Assembly (NCBI GenBank): GCA_965230415.1
Contig: CBDDKZ010000005.1
Coordinates: forward strand, 3,844,001-3,908,000
Origin: CBDDKZ01 sp965230415
Lineage (GTDB): Bacteria > Bacteroidota > Bacteroidia > Cytophagales > JAAEPT01
Direction of reading: 5' to 3'
DNA length: 64,000 nucleotides
The position numbers were made by a program, and so were the translations under genes. Below the pieces are notes generated by a model that ran no database searches, was not told the origin of the DNA, and saw only the letters and a list, made by a program, of their open reading frames with translations. Positions 16,126 through 24,944 of the stretch are shown here, piece after piece (the first letter of the stretch is position 1; every line of letters begins with the position of its first letter).

Positions 16126-16761
16126 ATGAAAGACTTGAGAAATGTACGAAATGACTATCAATCTGAAGGATTGATCCGTGAAAATTTGGCCTTAGACCCT
16201 ATTGATCAATTTAATAAATGGCTGGATGAGGCGATCGCGTCTGATAATCCCGAAGCTACTGCATTTACTTTGTCAACTGTAAGTAGTGAGGGCAAACCTT
16301 CGTCTCGTGTATTATTGCTGAAAGAAGTGAATGAGAAGAGTTTGGTGTTTTTTACGAACTACGCCAGTAGGAAAGGCCACGATATTGAAGTAAACAATAC
16401 AGTATGCGCCTTGTTCTTTTGGCCTGAGCTTTCCAGGCAGGTACGTGTGGAAGGAACAGTACATAAAATCGATGAAGCGGTATCAGACGACTATTTTTAT
16501 AGCAGGCCAATAGGTAGTCAGTACGGTGCCATGGTTTCACAACAAAGCGAGGAAATCAAAGATCGTGAATCACTGGAAGCAGCAATTAATAAACTCCGGG
16601 AAGAAGGTTCGAAACCAATTCGCCCTGCCAATTGGGGAGGATATGCATTAAGACCTGCTTATTTCGAATTTTGGCAGGGGAGACCCGATCGGGTACACGA
16701 TCGTTTTGTTTATGAAGCAGATCCGGGATCGGTTTGGCGGATAAAAAGAATAGCTCCTTGA
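16126..16761 (+). CDS. pdxH: Pyridoxamine 5'-phosphate oxidase
   Basis: 211 residues, the usual length. The FMN-dependent enzyme oxidises pyridoxine or pyridoxamine 5'-phosphate to pyridoxal 5'-phosphate in vitamin B6 synthesis and salvage. Family motifs are present: the N-terminal R-x-x-Y, SSRVLLLKE and FFTNYASRKG (FMN binding), FFWPELSRQVRVEG, SRPIGSQYGAMVSQQS, and the C-terminal PAYFEFWQGRPDRVHDR with W-x-I-x-R-I-AP. The ATG at 16126 follows a divergent intergenic region shared with yqgE. The 3' end overlaps the next gene, so the two are probably translated together. Confidence 0.95.
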   Translation: MKDLRNVRNDYQSEGLIRENLALDPIDQFNKWLDEAIASDNPEATAFTLSTVSSEGKPSSRVLLLKEVNEKSLVFFTNYASRKGHDIEVNNTVCALFFWPELSRQVRVEGTVHKIDEAVSDDYFYSRPIGSQYGAMVSQQSEEIKDRESLEAAINKLREEGSKPIRPANWGGYALRPAYFEFWQGRPDRVHDRFVYEADPGSVWRIKRIAP

Positions 16762-18032
16762 TAAGCAAAAGTATTTATTTAAAACGCTACGCAACTTCCA
16801 AACAATACGTTTTACACGCTCCGGCTACCGATTTAGGGCTGGTAGTAGTGATTCCTTGTTGCAATGAGGTACATATTGTAAAAACGCTTGAATCCCTATG
16901 GCGATGTGCACCCATAGACGCTTCTATTGAAGTGCTTTTGGTCATAAATAACGGAATCAAAGCAGCTACTCATATCATTGAACAAAACCGACGCACATAT
17001 GAAGAGGTAACCCATTGGTATGCGCAACAAAACAGGGCAGATATCGTTTTGCATTTGCTTCAGGTTGAAGATATGCCTGTTAAACATGCCGGTGTTGGCC
17101 TTGCCAGAAAAACAGGTATGGACGAAGCAGTACGTAGGTTTGAGGCCTTGGAAAAAGATGGTCTTATTGCGTGTATAGATGCTGATTGTACATGTGAACC
17201 TAATTATTTCGAAGTAATTGTTGAGCACTTTGAAAATCGGCCTCAAACGCCAGCGGGTATTATCTATTATGAGCATCCCATAGATGAGCAACACGAAAAA
17301 GACCTCAGAGAAGGCATCATATTATATGAGCTGCACTTGCGCTATTATGTCAATGCGCAGCGTTATGCCGGGTTTTACCATGCGCATCAAACATTAGGCT
17401 CTTGTATGGTGGTACGTTCCAGAGATTATCAAAAACAAGGGGGTATGAACAGGAGAAAAGCAGGTGAAGATTTTTATTTCTTACATAAGTTCATTTGCCA
17501 GGGGCAATTTTCAGAAATAAATAATACGGTTGTTTATCCTGCCGGAAGGGTTTCCACGCGTGTACCGTTTGGAACTGGCAGGGCCATGAATAATTGGCTG
17601 CAATCAGATTCACGCACTTACCAAAGTTACAATTTAAAGACATTCACCGCTTTAAGGGAGTTTTTGTGTGAGGTAAGTGCATTTTATAGTTGGGATATAC
17701 CCCAAATAGAGGCATTTTTAAAATCGCTGCCCGAAAACGTGTGCCATTTTTTAGTAGACCAGGAGTTTAGTAGAAACCTGGAAGAAATAAAGAAACAAAG
17801 CGCTAGTTATTCCATTTTCGAGAACCGGTTTTTCAGGTGGTTCGATGCTTTCCTGTTAATGAAATACGTGCATTATAGCAGGGATAATTATTATGAAGAC
17901 GGTGCTGTGGAATTACAGTCAAAAGCACTTTTGAAATTACTATTTCCTAAGATGGATTTGCATGATTTAAATCCTTTACAACTTCTTGGATGTTATCGGA
18001 ATCTGGACCGTGAAGGGACTATTCATCAGTGA
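16758..18032 (+). CDS. Family 2 glycosyltransferase
   Basis: 424 residues if read from the TTG at 16758, whose TTGA overlaps the pdxH stop. An upstream in-frame TTG at 16734 would give 432. The N-terminal half is a GT-A nucleotide-sugar transferase: LVVVIPCCNE (nucleotide-binding strand), GVGLARKTGMDEA and the metal-binding IDADCT (D-x-D) motif. GEDFYFLHKF later supplies the ED motif near the catalytic base. No membrane segments are evident, so it is cytosolic. Donor and acceptor are unknown. The last 14 bp overlap the 3' end of the convergent nspC. Confidence 0.75.
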   Translation: MISKSIYLKRYATSKQYVLHAPATDLGLVVVIPCCNEVHIVKTLESLWRCAPIDASIEVLLVINNGIKAATHIIEQNRRTYEEVTHWYAQQNRADIVLHLLQVEDMPVKHAGVGLARKTGMDEAVRRFEALEKDGLIACIDADCTCEPNYFEVIVEHFENRPQTPAGIIYYEHPIDEQHEKDLREGIILYELHLRYYVNAQRYAGFYHAHQTLGSCMVVRSRDYQKQGGMNRRKAGEDFYFLHKFICQGQFSEINNTVVYPAGRVSTRVPFGTGRAMNNWLQSDSRTYQSYNLKTFTALREFLCEVSAFYSWDIPQIEAFLKSLPENVCHFLVDQEFSRNLEEIKKQSASYSIFENRFFRWFDAFLLMKYVHYSRDNYYEDGAVELQSKALLKLLFPKMDLHDLNPLQLLGCYRNLDREGTIHQ

Positions 18033-19173
18033 ATTGAGATCTGAATGAATGATAATCAAAGCGCTTTAGCGTCTTTATTTCATCTTGTTTATCCCAAAGT
18101 AGGAGCGAAGGTTTTTTTACACCGTTAAACGAGGTGTTTTTGACGAATGTGTAATGTAGCATGTCGTAAAAAACAACTTTATCACCAATTTTGAGCGGTT
18201 TAATAAATGAATAGTCGCCAATTTGATCACCGGCCAAACAGGTATTGCCCCCCAGAACGTAAGTTGAAAACAATTCGTTAGGTTGTATCGCGCCTATTAC
18301 AAATGGTTTGTAGGGCATTTCCAGGCAATCGGGCATATGTGCAGCAAAAGATACATTGAGCATAGCTATTTCTTTGCCTTCCGAAGGAATAACATCGAGC
18401 ACCTCCGAGATAAGGTAACCTGCTTCCCATGCGATGGCTGCGCCTGGTTCAAGTATAAGTTCGCATTCTAATTCACCTTTCAGTGCAATTAGCATTTCAA
18501 TTAAGTGATCTACGTCATAACTTCTTTGAGTAATACCATGTCCACCACCCAGGTTGATCCACTTGACATTTCTAAGCCAGCCTTTTCCTTTTTCCCTGAT
18601 TTCATTTAGCAGCCTTTCCAGGGTCTGGGAGTCGTTTTCACAAAGAGCGTGAATATGTACACCTTCAATTCCTTCGGGAAGATTTTCTAAATGGTCTATA
18701 GGTATACCTAATCGACTACTTTTAGAGGCTGGATTGTAAATGTCCTTTTCTATTTCGGCATAAAGTGGGTTTATACGAATACCTGCCGATATATGCTTAT
18801 TTATGATCTGTTCCTTGTGCTGTTCCCATTGGCTTATACTGTTGAATGTTACGTGTGAAACTCGGTCATTAAGCATGTTTTTCAGTAAACTTTCACTGAA
18901 GGCGGGGGCATACAAGTGTATAGGGCCTTTACCAAATTCATAAGCAAAAGTAGACTCATCGATGGAGCTGGAGGTATATCCGTCAAGGTATTGATTGATA
19001 TAATCGCAAGCCCATGGCAAAGCAAATGCTTTAAGCGCACTTATTATAGTGACACCGGCTTCTTCTTTGATACGTTTTAAAACGGCTAGGTTTCCTATTA
19101 TTTTACGTTCATCGATCAGATAGCTCGGAGATTCGACCAGATCGAAATCTATATCGGAAGGTAAATTGGACAT
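18019..19173 (-). CDS. nspC: Carboxynorspermidine decarboxylase
   Basis: 384 residues. This PLP-dependent fold III (alanine racemase-like) enzyme decarboxylates carboxynorspermidine or carboxyspermidine to the polyamine. Visible features are ESPSYLIDERKI at the N-terminus, SALKAF with the Schiff-base Lys, the glycine-rich NLGGGHGIT phosphate-binding loop, and LEPGAAIAWEAGYL. NTCLAGDQIGDYSF, with the Cys and Asp of the active site, and an Asn/Tyr-rich ending complete the set. It follows the dehydrogenase gene by 2 bp and forms the second step of the same pathway. Confidence 0.9.
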   Translation of the reverse strand: MSNLPSDIDFDLVESPSYLIDERKIIGNLAVLKRIKEEAGVTIISALKAFALPWACDYINQYLDGYTSSSIDESTFAYEFGKGPIHLYAPAFSESLLKNMLNDRVSHVTFNSISQWEQHKEQIINKHISAGIRINPLYAEIEKDIYNPASKSSRLGIPIDHLENLPEGIEGVHIHALCENDSQTLERLLNEIREKGKGWLRNVKWINLGGGHGITQRSYDVDHLIEMLIALKGELECELILEPGAAIAWEAGYLISEVLDVIPSEGKEIAMLNVSFAAHMPDCLEMPYKPFVIGAIQPNELFSTYVLGGNTCLAGDQIGDYSFIKPLKIGDKVVFYDMLHYTFVKNTSFNGVKKPSLLLWDKQDEIKTLKRFDYHSFRSQFTDE

Positions 19174-19175
19174 AA

Positions 19176-20375
19176 TTAGTAGTTATGAGGTAAGTCTGGA
19201 TTTAGTTGTTCATGCCAGGGGAGGCCGTATTTGTTCAAATCATGCATAAAGGGATCCGGATCGAGTTCTTCAACGTTAAATACACCTGCCTGCATCCATT
19301 TTCCGGTGAGCATCATTTTCGCTCCTATCATTGCAGGTACTCCTGTTGTATAGGCCACTGCTTGTCCACCCAGTTCTTTATAAACGCTTGCGTGGTCGCA
19401 GTTGTTAAATATGAAATAAGTTTTGGAGGCACCGTCCTTTACGCCTTTTACCTGGCAACCGATACATGTCTGACCATGGTAATTTTCTCCTAATGATGAA
19501 GGTTCCGGGAGTACCGCTTTAAGAAACTGAAGTGGTACTATTTCTTTTCCTTCATATACTACCGGGTCGATACGCGTCATGCCTACATTTTGCAAAACTT
19601 CCAGGTGCTTTAGGTACTCCTGACCAAATGTCATCCAGAAACGCGCTCTTTTAATGGTAGGTATGTTTTTTACCAGCGATTCCAGTTCTTCGTGATACAT
19701 GAGATAGGATTCGCGCTCACCAATATGAGGATAATTAATTTTTTTATGTACTTCCAGGGGGGCTGTTTCCTGCCAGCTTCCATGCTCCCAGTACCTTCCT
19801 TTCTGAGTAATCTCGCGAATGTTTATTTCCGGATTAAAGTTGGTGGCAAAAGCTTTGCCATGATCTCCGGCATTACAATCAACAATGTCCAGGTAATGTA
19901 TTTCATCGAAATGATGTTTTAGCGCATATGCGGTAAAGATGCCAGTGACACCCGGATCGAAACCACAACCCAGCAAGGCCATTAATCCCCGATCGTGGAA
20001 TTTGTCCTGGTAAGCCCATTGCCAGCTATATTCGAATTTGGCTTCGTCCTTGGGTTCATAGTTAGCGGTGTCCAGGTAGTGTACCCCGGTTTCAAGGCAG
20101 GCGTCCATGATGGCAAGGTCCTGATAAGGAAGGGCAACGTTAATGACCATTTCAGGTTGGTGTTTACGAATCAGTGCGACTACCTGCTCGCTATAATCTG
20201 CATCAACCTGATCTGTGCTTACTTTTGTACCAGTGATTTCGGAGGCTATTTGCTCACATTTGGATAATGTTCTGCTAGCAATAACAAGTTCAGTAAAAAC
20301 TTCGGGTACTGAGGCACATTTTTTTGCCACTACATTGCCTACTCCACCCGCACCTATGATTAAGACTTTAGACAT
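19176..20375 (-). CDS. Carboxynorspermidine synthase (saccharopine dehydrogenase family)
   Basis: 399 residues. A Rossmann fold opens the protein (KVLIIGAGGVGNVVAKKCA) with an ASRTLSKCEQIA segment for NADP binding. A saccharopine dehydrogenase-type catalytic domain follows (GVHYLDTANYEP, LLGCGFDPGVTGIFTAY). Enzymes of this group condense aspartate semialdehyde with a diamine and reduce the product to carboxy(nor)spermidine. The adjacent nspC two bases downstream supports this over lysine metabolism. The plain family name would be saccharopine dehydrogenase. The pair acts as the first two genes of a minus-strand operon. Confidence 0.88.
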   Translation of the reverse strand: MSKVLIIGAGGVGNVVAKKCASVPEVFTELVIASRTLSKCEQIASEITGTKVSTDQVDADYSEQVVALIRKHQPEMVINVALPYQDLAIMDACLETGVHYLDTANYEPKDEAKFEYSWQWAYQDKFHDRGLMALLGCGFDPGVTGIFTAYALKHHFDEIHYLDIVDCNAGDHGKAFATNFNPEINIREITQKGRYWEHGSWQETAPLEVHKKINYPHIGERESYLMYHEELESLVKNIPTIKRARFWMTFGQEYLKHLEVLQNVGMTRIDPVVYEGKEIVPLQFLKAVLPEPSSLGENYHGQTCIGCQVKGVKDGASKTYFIFNNCDHASVYKELGGQAVAYTTGVPAMIGAKMMLTGKWMQAGVFNVEELDPDPFMHDLNKYGLPWHEQLNPDLPHNY

Positions 20376-20459
20376 TGTATCATTTAATTAGTCGACCAAA
20401 ATACAAAACTTCATCTGAAATTGATGTGTTTGAAACTAAATTCTACCTTACTTATGCGC

Positions 20460-21128
20460 TTATTTTTCGATTGTTTTAAAAAGTATTTCAGAAAGGAAAC
20501 TCTGTACATTCGTATTATCACCTTCGGTTACTTCTGTGAGCGATGGGAGGTGTACCGAGAAGAATTTTTGATGATGTGCCGACTCTATGATACTGGCAAT
20601 CAAAGCAGTAGGGAAGGAATAATCCGGGTTTAACTGACTGATTAGACTGGCGAGACGTTGACAAAGACGCTTATAAGAACGAAAGAATCCTTCACTGTCA
20701 TCGGCGTCTACATCTTTGGTTAAATAAGCTTTTGCCGACTCGGACACTACCACACGATGAAGGGCAGATTCATCGATATGCATGAATGTTGGGTCCATTT
20801 CGATAGGCTTACTGAGTATTTCAATGGCTATCTCCAACTGTTTACGCGCGTTTTCTTCACCACGTGCCTGCATAACAAAGTGGTATTCGAGCCAGTTCCA
20901 GTACCAGGCAACCAAATACACAAGCAGTTTATGTTTATTTTCAAAATACCGATATACCGAAGCTTCAGTGGAACCGATTCGTTGTGCTAATTTTTTGAAA
21001 TTGAACTGCTCAAATCCAAGTTCGTCTAAAAGAAGAATGCTCTCCTGAAGTATTTTTCTTCCTAATTTACTTTCGTCCGGATTCTTTAAATAAATACGGT
21101 CACTTATTTCAATTTGAACAGATGCCAT
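20460..21128 (-). CDS. TetR family transcriptional regulator
   Basis: 222 residues. The N-terminal helix-turn-helix is typical (ILQESILLLDELGFEQFNFKKLAQRIGSTEASVYRYFENKHKLL in separate helices near residues 25-68). A variable helical ligand domain of about 150 residues follows. The ligand cannot be read from sequence. The gene is 84 bp upstream of the carboxynorspermidine pair on the same strand and divergent from the SPFH gene. Either could be a target. A GGTGAT...ATCACC inverted pair lies in the divergent region. Confidence 0.88.
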   Translation of the reverse strand: MASVQIEISDRIYLKNPDESKLGRKILQESILLLDELGFEQFNFKKLAQRIGSTEASVYRYFENKHKLLVYLVAWYWNWLEYHFVMQARGEENARKQLEIAIEILSKPIEMDPTFMHIDESALHRVVVSESAKAYLTKDVDADDSEGFFRSYKRLCQRLASLISQLNPDYSFPTALIASIIESAHHQKFFSVHLPSLTEVTEGDNTNVQSFLSEILFKTIEK

Positions 21129-21151
21129 GAATTTTGTTTCGGATTAATATA

Positions 21152-21159
21152 CAAATTTA
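21152..21159 (-). promoter_or_regulatory. Bacteroidota -7 element for the TetR gene
   Basis: The minus strand reads TAAATTTG, matching TAnnTTTG, 24 bp before the ATG at 21128. No clear -33 TTTG is seen, so confidence is limited. Confidence 0.4.
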
Positions 21160-21296
21160 TCATTCTTGGGGTGATCTGAAAATAGGAATAGGAATTATCA
21201 CCCATTAAATGAATGAAATCACCGATAAATTTATAGATTCGTAAAATATAAAAGTTTTTAAAGCGTCGTCATTATTGTGATATTAAATTATAAGCT

Positions 21297-22112
21297 ATGA
21301 ATAAGAAGTTGATACCATTGATTATATTAGGAATTGCCATTCTATTGTTAATTGCGTTTTGGTCCTCGATAACGGGTACCATTGGCCCTGCTCAGCGAGG
21401 AGTTGTTTTTTACAAGTTCGGTAAGGGACTCGACACCGAAAATGTCTATAACGAGGGATTTTATTTTATAGCTCCCTGGAATACTATGCATGTAATAAAT
21501 GTACAGGAGCAAATAATAGAAGAAAAAGATATGTCAGTACTTTCGTCAAACGGGTTACCATTTACCGTAGACGTCACTGCTCGTTTTAGACCCAGGTTTA
21601 ATAAAATAGGTGTTTTGTATCAACAGTTCAGGGAAGACTATAAGAACAATATGGTCATTCCGGAAGTGCGATCTGCGGTGCGTAAGATTATAGGTAATTA
21701 TACGGTAGAAGAGCTGTACTCAACCAAGAGAAATGAGATCCAGGTAGAAATCAGTAAGGCAACCGGAGAAGTTTTGCAGGAAAATCATATTGAACTAAAA
21801 GCAATTCTTTTGAGAGCGATCAAATTACCTACGCAGATAGAAAATGCCATCAAAAAGAAACAAGAAGAAAAACAAATTGCTGAAGCCATGAAGTATAAAC
21901 TGGACAGGGAACAGAAAGAAGCTGAGCGTATTATTATTGAAGCGAAAGGTCGTGCAGAAGCAAATGAGATTGTTACGAATAGTATCACTCCGGCTTTGTT
22001 AAAATGGAAAGGGATTGAAGCAACACTTGAACTTGCTAAATCGCAGAACGCGAAAGTCGTTGTTGTGGGTAGCGGAAAGGATGGCTTGCCTATCATTTTG
22101 GGTGATAAGTAA
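21297..22112 (+). CDS. Prohibitin family (SPFH domain) membrane protein
   Basis: 271 residues. One N-terminal transmembrane segment (LIPLIILGIAILLLIAFW) is followed by an SPFH/band-7 domain (GPAQRGVVFYKFGKGLD, near residues 30-200). A charged coiled coil then runs through KKKQEEKQIAEAMKYKLDRE, and the tail reads GSGKDGLPIILG. Length and order fit bacterial prohibitin-like proteins, which oligomerise as membrane scaffolds. The protein is probably anchored in the inner membrane. The gene stands alone between the divergent TetR gene and gltA. Confidence 0.9.
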   Translation: MNKKLIPLIILGIAILLLIAFWSSITGTIGPAQRGVVFYKFGKGLDTENVYNEGFYFIAPWNTMHVINVQEQIIEEKDMSVLSSNGLPFTVDVTARFRPRFNKIGVLYQQFREDYKNNMVIPEVRSAVRKIIGNYTVEELYSTKRNEIQVEISKATGEVLQENHIELKAILLRAIKLPTQIENAIKKKQEEKQIAEAMKYKLDREQKEAERIIIEAKGRAEANEIVTNSITPALLKWKGIEATLELAKSQNAKVVVVGSGKDGLPIILGDK

Positions 22113-22218
22113 TATCCGCAATTACCTGCCTGAATTTTTTTAAAACCCCCTTTTTTTATGTAAATTCAGGCCGCGAAGGACAATGTGTCCATGAATTAGA
22201 AAATTTAAAAAAGTCAAC

Positions 22219-23496
22219 ATGTCAGAAACTGCGGAAGTAAAATTAAATGGCATAAGCGTAGAACTGCCTGTAATAGAGGGTAGTGAAAATGAGAAAGCCA
22301 TCGATATAGCGAAGCTTAGAGGACAAACCGGTTTAATAACCCTGGATGCTGGTTTCAAGAACACAGGCTCAACCAAAAGTGCTATCACATTTTTGGATGG
22401 TGAGCAGGGGATATTAAGGTATAGAGGTTATCCAATTGAGCAACTTGCTGAAAACTCTTCATTCATTGAAGTAGCATATTTATTAATATATGGTGAGCTA
22501 CCAACTCAAGATCAATTGAACTATTTCGAAAACCGCATTTCGAAACACAACAATGTACATGAAGACTTTAAAACGATATTGAGTGGTTTCCCGTCAACAG
22601 CCCATCCGATGGGAGTCTTATCAGCAATGATCAGTTCACTGACCGCATTCTATCCGGGGGCTATCAACACAGATATTGACGATACTGATATTACTATTGC
22701 GCGCCTTATGGGTAAATTGCCTGCATTAGCTTCTTGGGTTTATCGTAACTCAAAAGGCTTTCCTTTTAATTACCCTACTGATCACGATTACTGTTCGAAC
22801 TTTCTTTATATGATGTTCAAACAACCTAATCTTGATTACGAAATAGATCCTGTTGTTGTAGATGCACTTAACAAATTACTGATTTTGCACGCCGATCACG
22901 AACAAAATTGTTCGACATCAACAGTGCGTATCGTTGGATCTTCTCATGCAAGTTTGTATGCGTCCATATCAGCCGGTATTAATGCATTATGGGGTCCACT
23001 ACATGGTGGCGCTAACCAGGCAGTACTTGAAATGCTTGAAGCTATCAAAAATGATGGCGGTGATACCAAAAGGTATTTAGCGAAAGCAAAAGATAAAAAT
23101 GATCCTTTTAGATTGATGGGATTTGGACACCGTGTTTATAAAAACTTCGATCCGAGAGCTAAAATAATAAAAGTAGCGGCCGATAACGTTTTGGAAGCAT
23201 TAGGTATTAATGACCCCGTATTGGACATCGCAAAAGGTTTGGAAGAAGAAGCTTTGAATGACGACTACTTCAAAGAAAGAAAACTTTACCCTAATGTGGA
23301 CTTCTATTCAGGTATCATTTACCGTGCATTGGGTCTTAGAACTGATTTCTTTACTGTAATGTTTGCACTGGGTCGTTTACCAGGGTGGATCGCTCAATGG
23401 AAAGAGATGAGAGATAACGGTGAGCCAATTGGCAGACCTCGTCAGGTATATACCGGTTATGGTGCTCGCGATTATACCAACATAGCTCAGAGATAA
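22219..23496 (+). CDS. gltA: Citrate synthase
   Basis: 425 residues, the length of type II bacterial citrate synthases. It condenses acetyl-CoA with oxaloacetate at the entry to the citric acid cycle, in the cytoplasm. Family signatures include FLDGEQGILRYRGYPIEQL, the HADHEQNCSTSTVR segment with a catalytic His, and LHGGANQAVLEML. GFGHRVYKNFDPRA (active-site His and Arg) and the C-terminal GRLPGWIAQWKE with RPRQVYTG follow. The ATG lies 106 bp after the prohibitin gene, and a terminator follows at 23550. Confidence 0.97.
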   Translation: MSETAEVKLNGISVELPVIEGSENEKAIDIAKLRGQTGLITLDAGFKNTGSTKSAITFLDGEQGILRYRGYPIEQLAENSSFIEVAYLLIYGELPTQDQLNYFENRISKHNNVHEDFKTILSGFPSTAHPMGVLSAMISSLTAFYPGAINTDIDDTDITIARLMGKLPALASWVYRNSKGFPFNYPTDHDYCSNFLYMMFKQPNLDYEIDPVVVDALNKLLILHADHEQNCSTSTVRIVGSSHASLYASISAGINALWGPLHGGANQAVLEMLEAIKNDGGDTKRYLAKAKDKNDPFRLMGFGHRVYKNFDPRAKIIKVAADNVLEALGINDPVLDIAKGLEEEALNDDYFKERKLYPNVDFYSGIIYRALGLRTDFFTVMFALGRLPGWIAQWKEMRDNGEPIGRPRQVYTGYGARDYTNIAQR

Positions 23497-23549
23497 ACTG
23501 ATTTAATAGGATGTTAGCTTAAATAGCTTAACATAAATAGTATTTAAAG

Positions 23550-23580
23550 ACCACAGAGATTTTCTTCTGTGGTTTTTTTT
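23550..23580 (+). terminator. Rho-independent terminator after gltA
   Basis: The arms ACCACAGA and TCTGTGGT form an 8-bp stem, followed by an 8-T run. It lies between the convergent gltA and porP-like genes. Confidence 0.9.
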
Positions 23581-23706
23581 GGCCCACTAAAAATAGCTGC
23601 GCTGTATTCAAAATGCAGAGCAACTAATAGTTGTATTTTCGAAGCGAAAGCCAGCTACCTGTCGATTATAAAGTGAAAACAAGTGCTTTTGTTGCCAAAA
23701 ATACTA

Positions 23707-24714
23707 TTATATATTAGGGAAAAGAGTGCCTTGTGAGCTTGTTTTAGCGATGTTTTGTTTCTTATGATAGGTGAAAGTGATCGCTAGTTCATGTGTAGTA
23801 GCCCGGTATGCTTTTTCTCCATTACTGACATTGTACAAGTATTTAAACCTAAAATCATCAATAGCTATGCCCATACCTACTATGAACGATTTATTGATGC
23901 TTTCAGCCACCACCGATGAGTTTTTGGTGCTATTAGAGCGGTAGGCGACGCTGAGTATTATTGGTTTGAAACCGAAATCTGCCCCTGCCTGGTATTGCTG
24001 ATGTATGGCCGAGAAATCAACGGTCAGTTGAGGGATAATATCCAGGTGATCTGTGTAATTGTTGGACATATTGATGTGCGGCTTAAAGAGGTATCCGGCC
24101 TGAAAATTCAACCTTATGGGTAGCTTGTGATCCAGGGATTCTGTGAAACTTACCGATGGACTGTTGATTTCAAATAGACTCAATCCGGCCCAGGAATTAC
24201 TGTTAAAGGCTAAAATTCCTACTGCAATATCAATGCCGCTATTGGTGGAATTAGTCGCTGGGAATTGCACCTGTTCTTCATTCAATTCACCAGACTCATT
24301 TAGCTGGCCCGGAAAAATAAGTTGGTCAAGGTCAAACCTTTGTTGAAGGTAGGATATATTTGTACCTGCACGTAATTGCCATTTTTCGTTGAGCTCAATT
24401 CCGTAGGCATAACTGAGCTGGAAGATGGATGTGCTGAATAACGCCTGTCCGGAACGATCTCTTACAGCCGATATTCCGAATCCGCTATTTATGCGTTCTA
24501 TATTCGAATCGAAACCAAAAAAAGTGCTTGTGTAAGCTCCAGGTGTTTCTGTCCACTGGCTGCGATAAATAAGGTTAGACCTGATAAAGTTCGAACTACC
24601 AACCAGTGCCGGATTAAGGTAGGCCGGAGCCTGATAAAAATTATTAACCACAGGCATCTGAGCCCGGGCAACAATAAAGCTTAACAAGGAGAATATGACT
24701 ACCGCAGAACGCAT
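23707..24714 (-). CDS. PorP/SprF family type IX secretion system membrane protein
   Basis: 335 residues with a signal peptide (LLSFIVARAQ). It has the family opening QMPVVNNFYQAPAYLNPALVG, followed by alternating aromatic/small residues of an outer-membrane beta-barrel ending in FTYHKK. PorP/SprF proteins associate with T9SS, which exports proteins carrying C-terminal sorting domains and drives gliding in many Bacteroidota. Several such cargo proteins are encoded in this window (PhoD-like, serine hydrolase, LRR protein). Genomes hold many paralogues, so this one need not be the core PorP. It is a single gene convergent with gltA. Confidence 0.88.
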   Translation of the reverse strand: MRSAVVIFSLLSFIVARAQMPVVNNFYQAPAYLNPALVGSSNFIRSNLIYRSQWTETPGAYTSTFFGFDSNIERINSGFGISAVRDRSGQALFSTSIFQLSYAYGIELNEKWQLRAGTNISYLQQRFDLDQLIFPGQLNESGELNEEQVQFPATNSTNSGIDIAVGILAFNSNSWAGLSLFEINSPSVSFTESLDHKLPIRLNFQAGYLFKPHINMSNNYTDHLDIIPQLTVDFSAIHQQYQAGADFGFKPIILSVAYRSNSTKNSSVVAESINKSFIVGMGIAIDDFRFKYLYNVSNGEKAYRATTHELAITFTYHKKQNIAKTSSQGTLFPNI

Positions 24715-24903
24715 CTAGGCACGAATTTAATCAATAAAATTATTAAATGAATGAAACTATAATCGAAATATCAATGATGAGCTATTGTACCTAATTAACG
24801 TATGTTGAGGTGTTGACATTGTCCAACTGTACAAATATCAGTCAGTTGGAAAATAATATCACTTTTTTTCGTCAAATAGGCTAATAATATGCTGATAAGT
24901 ATC

Positions 24904-24911
24904 TACCTTTG
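24904..24911 (+). promoter_or_regulatory. Bacteroidota -7 element for pyrG-yidC
   Basis: TACCTTTG matches TAnnTTTG and lies 33 bp before the ATG of pyrG. No obvious -33 TTTG is present. Confidence 0.5.
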
Positions 24912-24944
24912 TGTCCCATAAGTAAAAGCGGCTAAAAAGCACTT

